NCBI RefSeq assembly: GCF_002263495.1
Contig: NZ_CP022753.1
Location: forward strand, 4,402,001 to 4,466,000
Length of the DNA: 64,000 nucleotides
Origin: Nocardiopsis gilva YIM 90087
GTDB taxonomy: Bacteria; Actinomycetota; Actinomycetes; Streptosporangiales; Streptosporangiaceae
Direction of reading: 5' to 3'
This document shows positions 1 to 9,249 of the stretch, in pieces (positions within the stretch are counted from its first letter, which is position 1; the number at the start of each line of letters is the position of its first letter). A program made the translations under genes and the position numbers. The notes under the pieces are model-generated. The model ran no database searches. It was not told where the DNA came from and worked only from the letters and a program-made list of their open reading frames with translations.

Positions 1-1626
1 GTCGTCGTCGACCCCCGGCGCACCCGGACCTCCGCCCTGGCCGACCAGCATGTGGCCATCCGTCCCGGAACAGACGCCTACCTGCTCTTCGCGATGGTGC
101 ACACGCTGTTCGAGGAAGGGCTGGCCGACCCCGGTCCGCTCGCCTCCCACATCGAGGGCATGGAAGCCCTGCCGCCGCTGGCCGAGGCGTTCACCCCCGA
201 GCGGGTGGAACAGGTGTGCGCTGTCCCCGCCGAGGGGATCCGCACCCTGGCCCGCGACCTGGCCCAGGCGCCGACCGCGGCCGTCTACGCCCGGATCGGC
301 ACCACCACCGTCGAGTTCGGCACACTGACGAGCTGGCTGGTCGACGTCCTCAACCTGCTCACCGGCAACCTCGACCGGTCGGGCGGGGCGATGTTCCCCC
401 TCGCGCCGCACCGGCGGCGCGGCTCGGGCCGCGGCCGGGGGTTCCAGCTCGGCCGCTGGCACAGCCGGGTGAGCGGCCTGCCCGAGGTCAAGGGCGAGCT
501 TCCCGCGGCGACCCTCGCCGAGGAGATCGCGACCCCGGGCGAGGGACAGGTGCGGGCGCTGGTCACCATCGCCGGGAACCCCGTGCTGTCCACACCCGGC
601 GGCGACCGGCTGGACCGGGCGCTGTCCGGGCTGGAGTTCATGGTCAGCGTCGACCCGTACCTGAACGAGACGACACGGCACGCCGACGTCATCCTCCCGC
701 CACCGCCGCCGAGCCAGTCCGCCCACTACGATCTGGCCTTCAACGAACTCGCCATCCGGAACAACGCGCGCTACTCACCGGCCCCGGTGCCCCTGACCGA
801 CGACCGCGTCGATGAGTGCGAGATCCTCGCCCGCCTGATCCAGATCGCCGCCGGCCGGGGCGCGACCGCCCCTCCGGCCGAGGTCGACGACCGGCTGATC
901 GAGCGGGAGCTGGCCAAGGCCGCCGCCGACCCCGCCTCCCCCGTGTACGGGGCCGAGGCGGCCAAGCTCGCCGAGGAGCTGTACCCGGGCACCCCTGCCG
1001 AGCGCAGGCTGGACATGAAGCTGCGGCTGGGGGCCTACGGTGACGGATTCGGCGCCGACGCTGAGGGGCTGAGCCTGCGGCGGCTGCTGGCCGAGCCGCA
1101 CGGGATCGACCTGGGTCCCCTGCAACAGAGGATCCCCGAGGTGCTCAAGACGGTCTCGGGGCGGGTCGAGGTGTGCCCGGACCCCATCGTCGCGGACATC
1201 GGGCGGCTCCGGGAGGGGCTGGAGGCCCGGCGCGACGCCCTCGTTCTCATCGGCCGCCGCCACCTGCGGTCCAACAACAGCTGGATGCACAACGTGCCGG
1301 CGCTGACGGGCGGAACCAACACGTGCACGCTGCAGGTGCACCCGGACGACGCCGAGCGCCTCGGCCTACAGCACGACGCGACCGCCCTGGTCCGCAGCCG
1401 CTCGGGGCAGCTCCAGGTCACCGTGGAGCGCACCGAGGCGGTGCCCGCGGGCGTGGTGAGCCTGCCGCACGGCTGGGGACACGGCGCCCCGGGCACCCGT
1501 ACGGAGGTGGCAGCGGCCGACCCCGGCGTCAACGCCAACGTGCTCACCGACCCCGCCGTCATCGACCCCCTGTCGGGCACTGCAGTCCTCAACGGCGTCC
1601 CAGTCGACGTGCTGCCCGCGCCGTGA
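1..1626 (+). CDS. Molybdopterin-dependent oxidoreductase, C-terminal part (5' end outside window)
   Basis: The open frame runs from the first base of the window, so the N-terminus, including any Fe-S site, lies upstream; 541 residues are visible. The opening residues contain DPRRTRTSALAD followed by IRPGTDAYLL, typical of the cofactor-binding region of the DMSO-reductase superfamily. GNLDRSGGAMF and GNPVLSTPGG are also family-like, as is the VDPYLNETTRHADVILPPP segment. The last 130 residues form the molydopterin dinucleotide-binding domain (SNNSWMHNVPALTGG, LQVHPDDAERLG, PHGWGH). The family transfers oxygen or hydride at a bis-MGD molybdenum centre. The closest type is the formate-dehydrogenase-like cytoplasmic oxidoreductases of actinomycetes, but the substrate cannot be read from this fragment. 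Confidence 0.9.
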   Translation, partial: VVVDPRRTRTSALADQHVAIRPGTDAYLLFAMVHTLFEEGLADPGPLASHIEGMEALPPLAEAFTPERVEQVCAVPAEGIRTLARDLAQAPTAAVYARIGTTTVEFGTLTSWLVDVLNLLTGNLDRSGGAMFPLAPHRRRGSGRGRGFQLGRWHSRVSGLPEVKGELPAATLAEEIATPGEGQVRALVTIAGNPVLSTPGGDRLDRALSGLEFMVSVDPYLNETTRHADVILPPPPPSQSAHYDLAFNELAIRNNARYSPAPVPLTDDRVDECEILARLIQIAAGRGATAPPAEVDDRLIERELAKAAADPASPVYGAEAAKLAEELYPGTPAERRLDMKLRLGAYGDGFGADAEGLSLRRLLAEPHGIDLGPLQQRIPEVLKTVSGRVEVCPDPIVADIGRLREGLEARRDALVLIGRRHLRSNNSWMHNVPALTGGTNTCTLQVHPDDAERLGLQHDATALVRSRSGQLQVTVERTEAVPAGVVSLPHGWGHGAPGTRTEVAAADPGVNANVLTDPAVIDPLSGTAVLNGVPVDVLPAP

Positions 1627-1909
1627 GCCGTCCGGTTACTCGTTCGGGAGGCGGGGTCTGGATTCGCTGGTCCGGTCGGTCTGCCGTTGCGACTCGTTCC
1701 GCACAGGTGTCGTCCGCGGCCAGCCAACGGCATCACGGAGCGGTCATCCCCTCGCCGAACGTCATCGCCCGAACATCCACAGAACGACGTCATTTCACGG
1801 CACCACAAAATTTCCTGTCACAGTCGTGGCGGCCGCTGTCTCTCATCTGTGTGAAGTGACCGACCGGACCGGCCGGTGATCGGATGAGACAAGACGGAGG
1901 GGTGCGGTC

Positions 1910-2236
1910 ATGGCAGGCCAACGGACCGACGAGGTACTGGAGCTAGTGGTCTTCAGCCTGAAGGACGGTGTCACCCGCGATCAGCTGATCGACACCGTAG
2001 ACGCGGTGTCGGAATGGGCGAGCGGCGACAGCGCAGCCCCCTTGTTTGTGTCATTCCCTCCCCGTACGGTGCGGGCGCGCTTCCTGTGGAGCCTCGTAGT
2101 TGATCATGGATCTCCTCCTCGGGGCAGGCGGGCGCACCCCCGTTCACAGGTCTTCGGAGCCGCGGCCCCTGCTGAGCTGCGCCTTGGGGCATCCCTCTCG
2201 GTGGCGGGGAGCTGCCGCGGCATCTCGGCGCTCTAG
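1910..2236 (+). pseudogene. Antibiotic-monooxygenase-like (dimeric alpha-beta barrel) N-terminal fragment
   Basis: A strong Shine-Dalgarno (GGAGGGG) precedes the ATG. The first 30 or so residues (DEVLELVVFSLKDGVTRDQL, then DTVDAVSEWA) look like the first strand and helix of small ABM-type or EthD-like proteins. After about residue 42 the reading turns into low-complexity Arg/Pro-rich sequence without family character. The frame then ends at 2236, beyond the start region of normal similarity. I read this as a truncated gene with an intact translation start and a lost C-terminal half. It could instead be a short unrelated protein. Confidence 0.4.
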
Positions 2237-2285
2237 CGCCATCGCCTCCTGGTTAGGCGGGGCGTACGGAGGGCAGCACCGTAGT

Positions 2286-2615
2286 GTGGCCTCGCCCGAG
2301 CCCACCGATGACGACCGGTTCATTGTGGTGGCCGGGCGGCGATGGCGCGCGAGCGATCCCCTGCTGCCAGAGCCGGTCCGGGATCGGCTGGTCCACCACC
2401 TGATGGCCGCGCGGCGGGCGGTCGCTGCGGCCCGGAGCGCCGGCGATCCCATGGGCGAGCGCGCCGCCCGGGACCGCGTCCAGCAGGCCAAGGAAGGTCT
2501 GGGCGAGCGGGGCACCCCCTGGTGGGAGCTGACACCCGCCCAGCGGCGGACGCGGTGGGAAGCAGCTCTCACCGCGCTCGGGGCGGGCGACGACGGCTCG
2601 GCGGCCGTCAGCTAG
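2286..2615 (+). CDS. Conserved small actinobacterial protein (often labelled biopolymer transporter Tol)
   Basis: This gene encodes 109 residues from a GTG start. The frame is open further upstream, but the conserved part begins at about residue 9 (DRFIVVAGRRWRASDP), so the GTG after GGAGG at 2268-2272 is the best start. Recognisable features are the RRWRASDPLLPE segment, a helical Arg/Ala-rich middle (HHLMAARRAVAAARSAGD) and RGTPWWELT near the end. Homologues are widespread in actinomycetes and often carry the Tol label, but nothing in the sequence supports a transport role: there is no signal peptide and no membrane segment. The function is unknown. No operon partner is visible. Confidence 0.65.
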   Translation: MASPEPTDDDRFIVVAGRRWRASDPLLPEPVRDRLVHHLMAARRAVAAARSAGDPMGERAARDRVQQAKEGLGERGTPWWELTPAQRRTRWEAALTALGAGDDGSAAVS

Positions 2616-2691
2616 CAGCGCGACAACCTTCCACTGCAGCACTGTGCGCCTTCAGCCTGCCCTGCCCCGGGCGGATGGCCGCCCCCCTGTG

Positions 2692-2850
2692 TCATCGCAC
2701 GGCACTGCCCTTCCATCGGGGCAGACTGAGGTTGGTCCAGGCCCGCAACAGCCATTCGACGGGTCCGTAGGGGCGGCGTCGGAGCCCCCAGTGGCAGGCG
2801 ATGGCCTGCGGAGCGAACAGGGTCAGGGCGATCCCGGGGGTGTCCCCCGA
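2692..2850 (-). pseudogene. DUF418-family C-terminal remnant
   Basis: On the minus strand the frame ending at 2692 reads GIALTLFAPQAIACHWGLRR, then RPYGPVEWLLRAWTNL. This matches the last transmembrane helix and the conserved (Y/F)GP(V/L)EWL(W/L)R terminus of DUF418 membrane proteins. Nothing upstream on this strand resembles the other helices of that roughly 350-residue family, so only the tail remains. The identification rests on about 45 residues and is tentative. The rest of the 2616-3183 gap shows no convincing gene. Confidence 0.4.
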
Positions 2851-3183
2851 AGTGTGGACACCCTCGGCCCAGGGCTGCGCTGCGGCCCCTTGCGCTGATC
2901 GCCATCTGGTGAACCGGCCCCACGCACAAGGCGGGGTCAACGGGGCACCCCTGCTCGAGGTGCGAACACCATCCTGGACGCAGGTCCCGTAACCCGTCAT
3001 CGTCGCGGATTGGCGCTGCGGATCACGCTCCCGCCTCCGATCTGCTCATCACCGGCGCGATAGGACGGGACCTGCTTACGACCGCCCCGAAGGGCCCTTC
3101 CCACACCGGGTTCGCGGGGTTACTCTTCGCCTCGACACTTACCCCCCGCAGCGCCGTGCATACTGAACGCAAAGGACCCCCCT
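2851..3183. other. Non-coding stretch upstream of the M64 peptidase
   Basis: No gene, tRNA or clear repeat is visible. The open frames present on both strands have no family character. The last 60 bases should hold the promoter of the secreted peptidase at 3184; a purine run (AAAGGA at 3169-3175) before ATG 3184 can act as its Shine-Dalgarno. Confidence 0.35.
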
Positions 3184-5565
3184 ATGCACAGATGCTTGAC
3201 AGCGTGTCTTGCCACCCTCCCCCTGGCCGGCTTCGCGCTCCCCCTTGTGGGCGCCGCCCCCGCGACCGCTGACGCCATCGAGGCCGCAGAGGTGGTGCCG
3301 ATCCAAGTCACCGGCGACCCCGATAAGCGGTTCAACCTGGTCATCCTCGGCGACGGCTACACCGAGGAGGAGATGCCGCTGTTCCGCGAGCAGGTCAAGG
3401 AGCACCTGGCCGTGCAGTGGAGCATCGAGCCCTTCCGCAGCTACCGCGACTACTTCAACGTCTACGCCGTCGAGACGCCCTCCCCCGAGTCCGGCGTCGA
3501 CTGCGACCCCGACCTCGCCGCTGGCGACCGCGACACCGTGCTGGGTATGGGCTTCTATGGCGGCTGCGACCCCGATGGGCTGCAGCGTCTGCTGACCGTG
3601 GAGGATGAGCTCGCCAACGCCGCCGCCGACCTCGTCCCCGGCGTCGCCGCGGAAAATCGGCAGATCCTCGCCCTGGCCAACAGCGAGACCTACGGCGGCG
3701 CCGGGGGCACGCACGCCACCGCCTCGGCGGGCAACGCGCTGTCCGCTCTGATCACGCCGCATGAGCTGGGGCACTCGCTGGGGAAGCTGCAGGACGAGTA
3801 CCCCTACTACCGGCGCGACAGCAGTCTGGGCCGCTGGGACGACGGCGAACCCGACTCCGCCCACCTCACGGTCATGACGCCCGAGGAGATGGAGGAGCGG
3901 CGGGCCAAGTGGTGGCGGTGGCTCGGCGAGGAGAGTGCGTCCGGCGGCGTGATCGGCGCCGCGGGCTCCGCCGGCCACGAGGGCGGGCTGTACCACTCCG
4001 AGGGGGTGTGGCGGCCCAGTCGGCACTCGATGATGAAGACCCTGGGCTACTACTTGGACCAGGTCAGCCGGGAGGTCATGGTTCGGCGTATCTCCGGGCA
4101 GCGCGACCGCGGGAAACTTCCGGTGTCCTCCACGCCGGAGGGCGAGGTCGGCCCGGACGACACGGTGTGGGTCGAGGCGCCGCACCCCGCCTTCCACGAC
4201 CTCACCTTCACCTGGACGGTCGACGGCGAGGAACTTCCCGAGGCCGAGGGGCAGCGCGCGCTGGACCTCTCCGACCTCGAGCTCGACGCGGGGACCGAGG
4301 TGGCGGTGCGGGTGCAGGACCCCACCCCGTTCGTGCGCGACCCGGAGGTCCGCGCGTCGCCCGCGCTGACCCAGACCCGCACCTGGACCGTCGGCGCCCC
4401 GCTGCCGGCCGATGACGCACCGGTGCGGTTCACCGCCGCCCGGGACACCGAGCGGCCGGTGGCCGCCGACGAGGTCGTCTACGCGGAGACCACGCACCCC
4501 TCCGACCGAGTGCCCGAGGTGGTCTGGGAACTGGACGGGAAGAAGGTCGCCACCTCCGCCGACGGGCGCACGCTTGACCTCGGCGAGTTCGGCCTGGAGG
4601 GCGGCGCGCACACGCTCACCGCCACCGCCGACCCCGGGGCCGGCGATCCGGACACCCTCAGCTGGACCGTGGACGCAACCGGGCCCACCGCCGAGCGCGA
4701 ACTGTCCTCTCCCGCCGCGCCGGTGCGCGGTGCCAAGGGCGAGCACGGCATCCATCTCGGTTCCCTCACCCTCGGCCTGGACCCACGGGACGACCGGGAC
4801 GGGCCCGTCGTCGCGGAGTTCCGTGTCGACGGCGACGGCTGGCACCACTACTACGGCTGGCCCACCGACCCGGACGCGCCGTTCCTGCTCACCCCGCGCG
4901 GGACGAGCGTCGACAAGCTCGTGTACGGAAGCCTGGGCAGCGGCGGTCTGTCCATGGCCGTGTTCGAGGTGGACGACCACGAACCGGGCTGGGGCACGCA
5001 CACGGTCGAGCACCGCGCCATCGACGCCGCCGGGAACATCGGCGCGGCCGACTCCTTCCGAGCGACGGTGGTGCCGGGCGACGCCCCCGAGTGCACCGAG
5101 ACCGTCACCGGAGTGCATCGCGGTGGCCTGGACGTGGACGAGGGGACGGTGTGTCTCGAGGGCGCGACCGTGGTCGGCGCGGTGACCGTCGGCCCGGGGG
5201 CGTCCGTGATCGCTCAGGGGACGTCGGTCGTGGGCGGCCTGACCGCCGACGGTGCCGCGACCGTGCGCCTCGCCGACACCGAGGTCGCCAGGGCGGTGCG
5301 CATCACGGGCACCACCGGGGAGACCTCGCTCCTGGGATCCGACCTGATCGGCCCGGTCACCCTGCGCGGCAACACCCAGACCCCGGCCGCCGACTGGACC
5401 GCCTCCCAGCCGAAGGGTGGCGCAGACGACGGCTACGGCGTCATCGTCGCCGGTAACCGCCTCCGCGGGGGTATCGACTGCACCGGCAACTCCCCGTCGG
5501 TCACCGACTTCGACGCCCCCAACACGGTGACGGGACCGGCCACTGGCCAGTGCGCCGACCTCTGA
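3184..5565 (+). CDS. Secreted M64-family (IgA peptidase-like) zinc metallopeptidase with C-terminal Ig-like region
   Basis: The 793-residue product starts with a signal peptide ending near residue 29 (hydrophobic core, then GAAPATA). The M64 domain follows: FNLVILGDGYTEEEMPLF near residue 57 and the zinc site HELGHSLGKLQDEY at residue 193. The HExxH-type glutamate and the downstream Asp/Glu of the family are present. Two similar Ig-like repeats follow (each with a TWTV-type end), then a segment with AIDAAGNIGAADSF, and a C-terminal stretch of short beta repeats (DEGTVCLEGATVVG, GAVTVGPGASV) resembling a small beta-helix. The enzyme is probably released or wall-associated and cleaves proteins; its target is unknown. 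No sortase motif or terminal membrane helix is seen. The gene stands alone. Confidence 0.9.
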   Translation: MHRCLTACLATLPLAGFALPLVGAAPATADAIEAAEVVPIQVTGDPDKRFNLVILGDGYTEEEMPLFREQVKEHLAVQWSIEPFRSYRDYFNVYAVETPSPESGVDCDPDLAAGDRDTVLGMGFYGGCDPDGLQRLLTVEDELANAAADLVPGVAAENRQILALANSETYGGAGGTHATASAGNALSALITPHELGHSLGKLQDEYPYYRRDSSLGRWDDGEPDSAHLTVMTPEEMEERRAKWWRWLGEESASGGVIGAAGSAGHEGGLYHSEGVWRPSRHSMMKTLGYYLDQVSREVMVRRISGQRDRGKLPVSSTPEGEVGPDDTVWVEAPHPAFHDLTFTWTVDGEELPEAEGQRALDLSDLELDAGTEVAVRVQDPTPFVRDPEVRASPALTQTRTWTVGAPLPADDAPVRFTAARDTERPVAADEVVYAETTHPSDRVPEVVWELDGKKVATSADGRTLDLGEFGLEGGAHTLTATADPGAGDPDTLSWTVDATGPTAERELSSPAAPVRGAKGEHGIHLGSLTLGLDPRDDRDGPVVAEFRVDGDGWHHYYGWPTDPDAPFLLTPRGTSVDKLVYGSLGSGGLSMAVFEVDDHEPGWGTHTVEHRAIDAAGNIGAADSFRATVVPGDAPECTETVTGVHRGGLDVDEGTVCLEGATVVGAVTVGPGASVIAQGTSVVGGLTADGAATVRLADTEVARAVRITGTTGETSLLGSDLIGPVTLRGNTQTPAADWTASQPKGGADDGYGVIVAGNRLRGGIDCTGNSPSVTDFDAPNTVTGPATGQCADL

Positions 5566-5809
5566 CCGTCGACTCACCCTCCACCACCCGGCCCGGGGCG
5601 CCCGATCGCCGCCCCGGGCCGCCCGCGCCCTCGGGCGGGGAAGGGGAAACCGACATGCACGCGTCCCGGCCTCCCGGTTGCGGGCGGTCGGCGTTTCGTC
5701 CTTCGCTTGTCCCGGACAGAACGACCGGATTCCGCGCTGGGCCGCGGAACCGGCGAAGCGGGGCGCGGCGGACGTCCGGCGCGCCAGTGGAGGAAGGGAG
5801 GGGAGGGGC

Positions 5810-6028
5810 GTGCGGCGCTGCGGTTTGTGCGGCCTTCTGGACGTCGCGGAGATGCTGGCCGAGCGCACGGGCGAGCGCCTGTGGCTGTGCGGGGAGTGCG
5901 ATGCGGTGTGGCTCGAGGGCGACGACCTCTCGGAACCGCCGTATTCGAGCCTCACCGACTACGAACCCGTCGGCGGTGCTTCATGGGACGAGTTCCGGGT
6001 GGTCCGCGACGACCCCTCCGACGCATGA
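5810..6028 (+). CDS. Small CxxC zinc-ribbon-like protein
   Basis: This gene encodes 72 residues. I choose GTG at 5810 because a strong purine-rich Shine-Dalgarno (GGAAGGGAGGGGAGG) lies just upstream and the protein then begins directly with its first CxxC (RRCGLCG). A second pair, LWLCGECDAVW, about 25 residues later completes a plausible four-cysteine zinc ribbon. The C-terminal part is acidic. The frame extends further upstream without family character. It might be a nucleic-acid or protein-binding adaptor, but no specific function can be assigned. Confidence 0.6.
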   Translation: MRRCGLCGLLDVAEMLAERTGERLWLCGECDAVWLEGDDLSEPPYSSLTDYEPVGGASWDEFRVVRDDPSDA

Positions 6029-6493
6029 CCCCTGGTGCAGGGGTGCGCGCCCCGCCCGGACCACCGAGGACAAAAATCATCCGCAGGTCAGCCCCGGAAA
6101 TCGTGGTCTAGTACGCGCCTACCACAGCGGATCGTCGTCCTGCGCGGACAGCGCAGCACCGGACACCTCCGCTTCCGCAGGTGGCCGTAACGAGCTGATC
6201 AGCGTGGCATTGCTGGTCAAACATGGTGCATACCGTCCGGGTCCGTGGCGATGGGACGGGCCCGCGGCCTCAGGCCTCCGTCATGAGGATGAGGCGGGGA
6301 GGCGAAATCACAGGAAAAGTGGCTCTCCATTTTCGGCTGTCCACTGCTGTGGTTCGGATTGCGCGGGGGATTTCCCTGATTATGGTCTTCTTGGTAGGAG
6401 ATGATAAACGCGCGGCCACCGTTCACTGTCGAAACGAACCTATCCCCAAAGGGCTCACGCGTGTCCATACTGGCAAGAGAGGAGCCGTTTCGG
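6029..6493. other. Intergenic region, no gene recognised
   Basis: This stretch of 465 bases has locally lower GC than its neighbours, especially 6320-6420. Open frames here do not show convincing coding character. It presumably carries the promoter of the delta-60 repeat gene. No palindrome or riboswitch-like element was recognised. Confidence 0.35.
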
Positions 6494-7855
6494 ATGGTGG
6501 CAAAGACCTATTCTCGACGCGCTCGCGGTGGCCACGGAATTGCGCCGTGGTGGCGTGGAGGAACGCTCGCCGTCGTGTCCGCCGCAGCACTGGTCATCCC
6601 TGCGGTTCCTGTCCAAGCCGCCCCCGGTGACCTGGACACGTCCTTCGGCGGGGACGGCAAGGTGACCACTCCGTTCGGTGCGAACTTTTCCGTGGCGAAC
6701 GCCGTCGCCTATTCCGGCGACAAAGTCATCGTCGCCGGGCGGGTGGGCGATGCCATCACAGGGGATTTCGGGTTGGCGCGGTACAACGCCGATGGCAGCC
6801 CGGACACCGGTTTCGGAACGGGCGGACTGGTCACCATGAACTTCAGTCCGCTCAGTGATGTTCCGCGCGATATCGGTCTGCAGTCCGACGGGCGGATCAT
6901 TGTCGGAGGGCTGACCAACTCCGAGCCCGCTGGTGATGCCATCGTGGCCCGCTACACCACCGACGGGACGCTGGACACCACCTTCGGTACCGGCGGGACG
7001 ACGGTGATCGACATCAGTGGCGTGGGTGATGCGATCCGTGGACTGGTCGTCGAGCCCGACGACCAGATCGTCGGCTCCGGCCCGGCCGGAGCCGACTCGG
7101 CCCTCATGCGCCTCAACGCCGATGGCACTCTGGACACCAGCTTCGGCTCCGACGGCATCGTGCGGACCAGCGCAGGGATCGGGGACCACTTCTTCAACAT
7201 CGCCCGGGACGCCGACGGTAGGTACGTCGTGGTCGGAACCGTGGACGGTGACTTCCTCGTCTCCCGCTACAAGACCGACGGCACCCCCGACACCGCCTTC
7301 GGTGATGACGGCCGGGTGATCACCCCGTTCGAGACGGCAGAAAGCGACCTGGCCATGGACGTCGTGGTGCGCGACAACGGCAACATCATCGCTGTGGGCG
7401 AGACCGGCGCGGTGGACGACATCGGTATCACGACCACGCGGTTCGCCCTCGCCCAATACACATCCGACGGTGGCCTTGCCCCGGGGTTCGGCAGCGGTGG
7501 CACGGTGACCACCGACATCACCAGCACACTGGGAGCCGCCGCGGACGGCATCCGGGGAGCGGTGCTGCAGTCCGATCGGCTCACCGTCGCCGGGTTCTGC
7601 GGTGAGTCCCACGGCATCACCAACTTCCTCGAACCAGTGGTCGGAGACTTCTGCCTGGCCCGCTACGACGCCGGGGACGGGAGCCTCGACACCGCCTTCG
7701 GCGGTGACGGCACCGTGATCACCGACTTCACCGGCAAGGGCGACGGTGCGCGCGCTATCGCCAGCAAGGGTGGAAAGGTCACCGTCGTGGGTGGCGCGGA
7801 AGGTCCGCCCCCGGGAGTCGACTTCGCTCTGGCTCGCTACATGAGCGCTCCCTAG
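6494..7855 (+). CDS. Secreted delta-60 repeat protein
   Basis: ATG 6494 is preceded by AGAGGAG at good spacing and begins a 453-residue precursor. Its signal peptide runs from an Arg-rich N-region (SRRARGGHG) through a hydrophobic core to VPVQAAPG. The mature part is built from seven copies of the delta-60 repeat core (LDTSFGGDGKVTT, PDTGFGTGGLVTM, LDTTFGTGGTTVI and variants), spaced about 55-60 residues apart. Each is followed by a strand such as IIVGGLTN or KVTVVGGA. Such repeats form beta-propeller or beta-solenoid-like folds in secreted bacterial proteins of unknown role. No catalytic motif or anchoring signal is present. An upstream in-frame ATG at 6401 is less likely. Confidence 0.85.
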   Translation: MVAKTYSRRARGGHGIAPWWRGGTLAVVSAAALVIPAVPVQAAPGDLDTSFGGDGKVTTPFGANFSVANAVAYSGDKVIVAGRVGDAITGDFGLARYNADGSPDTGFGTGGLVTMNFSPLSDVPRDIGLQSDGRIIVGGLTNSEPAGDAIVARYTTDGTLDTTFGTGGTTVIDISGVGDAIRGLVVEPDDQIVGSGPAGADSALMRLNADGTLDTSFGSDGIVRTSAGIGDHFFNIARDADGRYVVVGTVDGDFLVSRYKTDGTPDTAFGDDGRVITPFETAESDLAMDVVVRDNGNIIAVGETGAVDDIGITTTRFALAQYTSDGGLAPGFGSGGTVTTDITSTLGAAADGIRGAVLQSDRLTVAGFCGESHGITNFLEPVVGDFCLARYDAGDGSLDTAFGGDGTVITDFTGKGDGARAIASKGGKVTVVGGAEGPPPGVDFALARYMSAP

Positions 7856-7992
7856 ATCGTTGGCCGGAGAAGGCTGAGCCGACCGCAGGCGCGGAGCAGG
7901 ATGCCCCGCGCCCATCAGGCGACCGGGCATCCGGAACGTGAGCGCCGTCCAGCCGTGCGCGGCGGGCGCGGCCCCCGGTCAGCCGCGACGAC

Positions 7993-9147
7993 TTAGAGCT
8001 TTCCCTCGGTGGAGCCGCTGCTGTCGTCGGCGTCCTCGACCTGCATGCGCTCGCTGACCCAGGGCACCGCCTGGTAGAGCTCGGCGTTCCAGGTGACGAA
8101 GTTGTGGCCGCCGCTCTTGCGTTCCAGGAGATCGATCCGCATCGGGGGCTTGGCGAGGCCGGCGAACTCCTTGGGTTCGGCGGGGTTGCCGTCGCCGCCG
8201 TCGAGGATGCGGGTGACGAGCATGTCGATGGGCGGCATCGGCCGGTTCTTCAGGCGCCAGAAGAGGTCGTTCTCGTCGCGGAACTCCGGGCTGCCGCCGT
8301 AGAGGTCGCCCGTCTGCTTGTCCTTGATCGCGCGGAAGTCCCCGGCCAGGGAGACGGCGGCGGTGTAGGAGTTCGGGTGCATCATCGCGGTGCGCATGGC
8401 GCAGCTGCCGCCGGAGCTGTTGCCCATGATCGCCCAGCCCTTCGCCGTGGGCGCGGTGCGGTAGCGGTTCGAGAGCGCCTCGGGCAGATCCTGGGCGTAG
8501 TACGTGCCGGCCTGCGGGCCGCCGGGCACGTCGACGCATTCCGTGTCGTGCGGCGGGTCCGTGGACGGTCGCGCCATCACCCAGATCATCGGCTGCACCT
8601 TGCCCTGCTTGCGCAGGTCGGAGACGACCTTGGGGAGCTTCATCCGCTCCACCAGGTTGCGCGCCTCGCCCGGGAAGCCGGTCAGCAGGATGCCCACCGG
8701 GAAGCGGTCGTGGGCGTGCGCCTTGGAGAAGTACTCCGGTGGGAGCAGCACGTAGCCCATGTCCGACAGCCCGCTGCGCGCGCCCCTGAACCGCACCTTC
8801 TCCAGCTTGCCCATCTTGTCGGAGACCTGCGAGGTCACGTCGTCGTCGGGCAGCGGTTCGGCGACCGACTCGCCGCCGTCCCTCCCGCTGTCACTCGGCG
8901 CGGCGCTGGCCGGACCGTCGTGGCCGAGCAGGTCATCCCACGTGCCGTAGAAGGAGAAGTGCAGGTTGGCGACGAGCGCGAAGGTGGACAGCGCGCAGAG
9001 CTGGACCACCGCGACCATCAGCACGCGCGCCACCAGACCGCGCAGACCGGAGCGGGCCGCGTGGCGCCAGAACACGATCACCGCGACGAACGCCGCGACG
9101 GTGCAGGCGCTCACCGTCCAGAGCAGAGCGGGACTGGTCAATTCCAC
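7993..9147 (-). CDS. Membrane-anchored esterase-fold protein with intact catalytic residues
   Basis: The 384-residue product has two N-terminal hydrophobic segments (about residues 7-27 and 38-62). An acidic linker follows, then an alpha/beta-hydrolase domain of the esterase-D / mycolyltransferase-like type facing outside. The nucleophile elbow is GNSSGG with Ser244; the likely catalytic His is His348 in SGGHNF. VDVPGGPQAGTYYAQDLPEAL is a typical family segment just before the elbow. The start is GTG with AAAGGA 10 bases upstream. It lies directly downstream of a homologous gene in the same orientation (9250-10389), evidently an old tandem duplication. The substrate is unknown; lipid or cell-wall ester transfer is possible from the fold. 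Confidence 0.8.
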   Translation of the reverse strand: MELTSPALLWTVSACTVAAFVAVIVFWRHAARSGLRGLVARVLMVAVVQLCALSTFALVANLHFSFYGTWDDLLGHDGPASAAPSDSGRDGGESVAEPLPDDDVTSQVSDKMGKLEKVRFRGARSGLSDMGYVLLPPEYFSKAHAHDRFPVGILLTGFPGEARNLVERMKLPKVVSDLRKQGKVQPMIWVMARPSTDPPHDTECVDVPGGPQAGTYYAQDLPEALSNRYRTAPTAKGWAIMGNSSGGSCAMRTAMMHPNSYTAAVSLAGDFRAIKDKQTGDLYGGSPEFRDENDLFWRLKNRPMPPIDMLVTRILDGGDGNPAEPKEFAGLAKPPMRIDLLERKSGGHNFVTWNAELYQAVPWVSERMQVEDADDSSGSTEGKL

Positions 9148-9249
9148 CGCGAGACGTTCCTTTCGGCGATGATGGCTGGACTGGAGTGCGGGGCGTGGCG
9201 GGAGGTGAAGTGGGGGCGGAGCGAGGCGAGCTCCGGGGGCCGTGCGGCG

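Noticed and set aside
3139-5955. 938-codon open frame on the minus strand opposite the M64 gene
   Set aside because: Composition-driven shadow; no family character, while the plus strand carries signal peptide, zinc motif and repeats.
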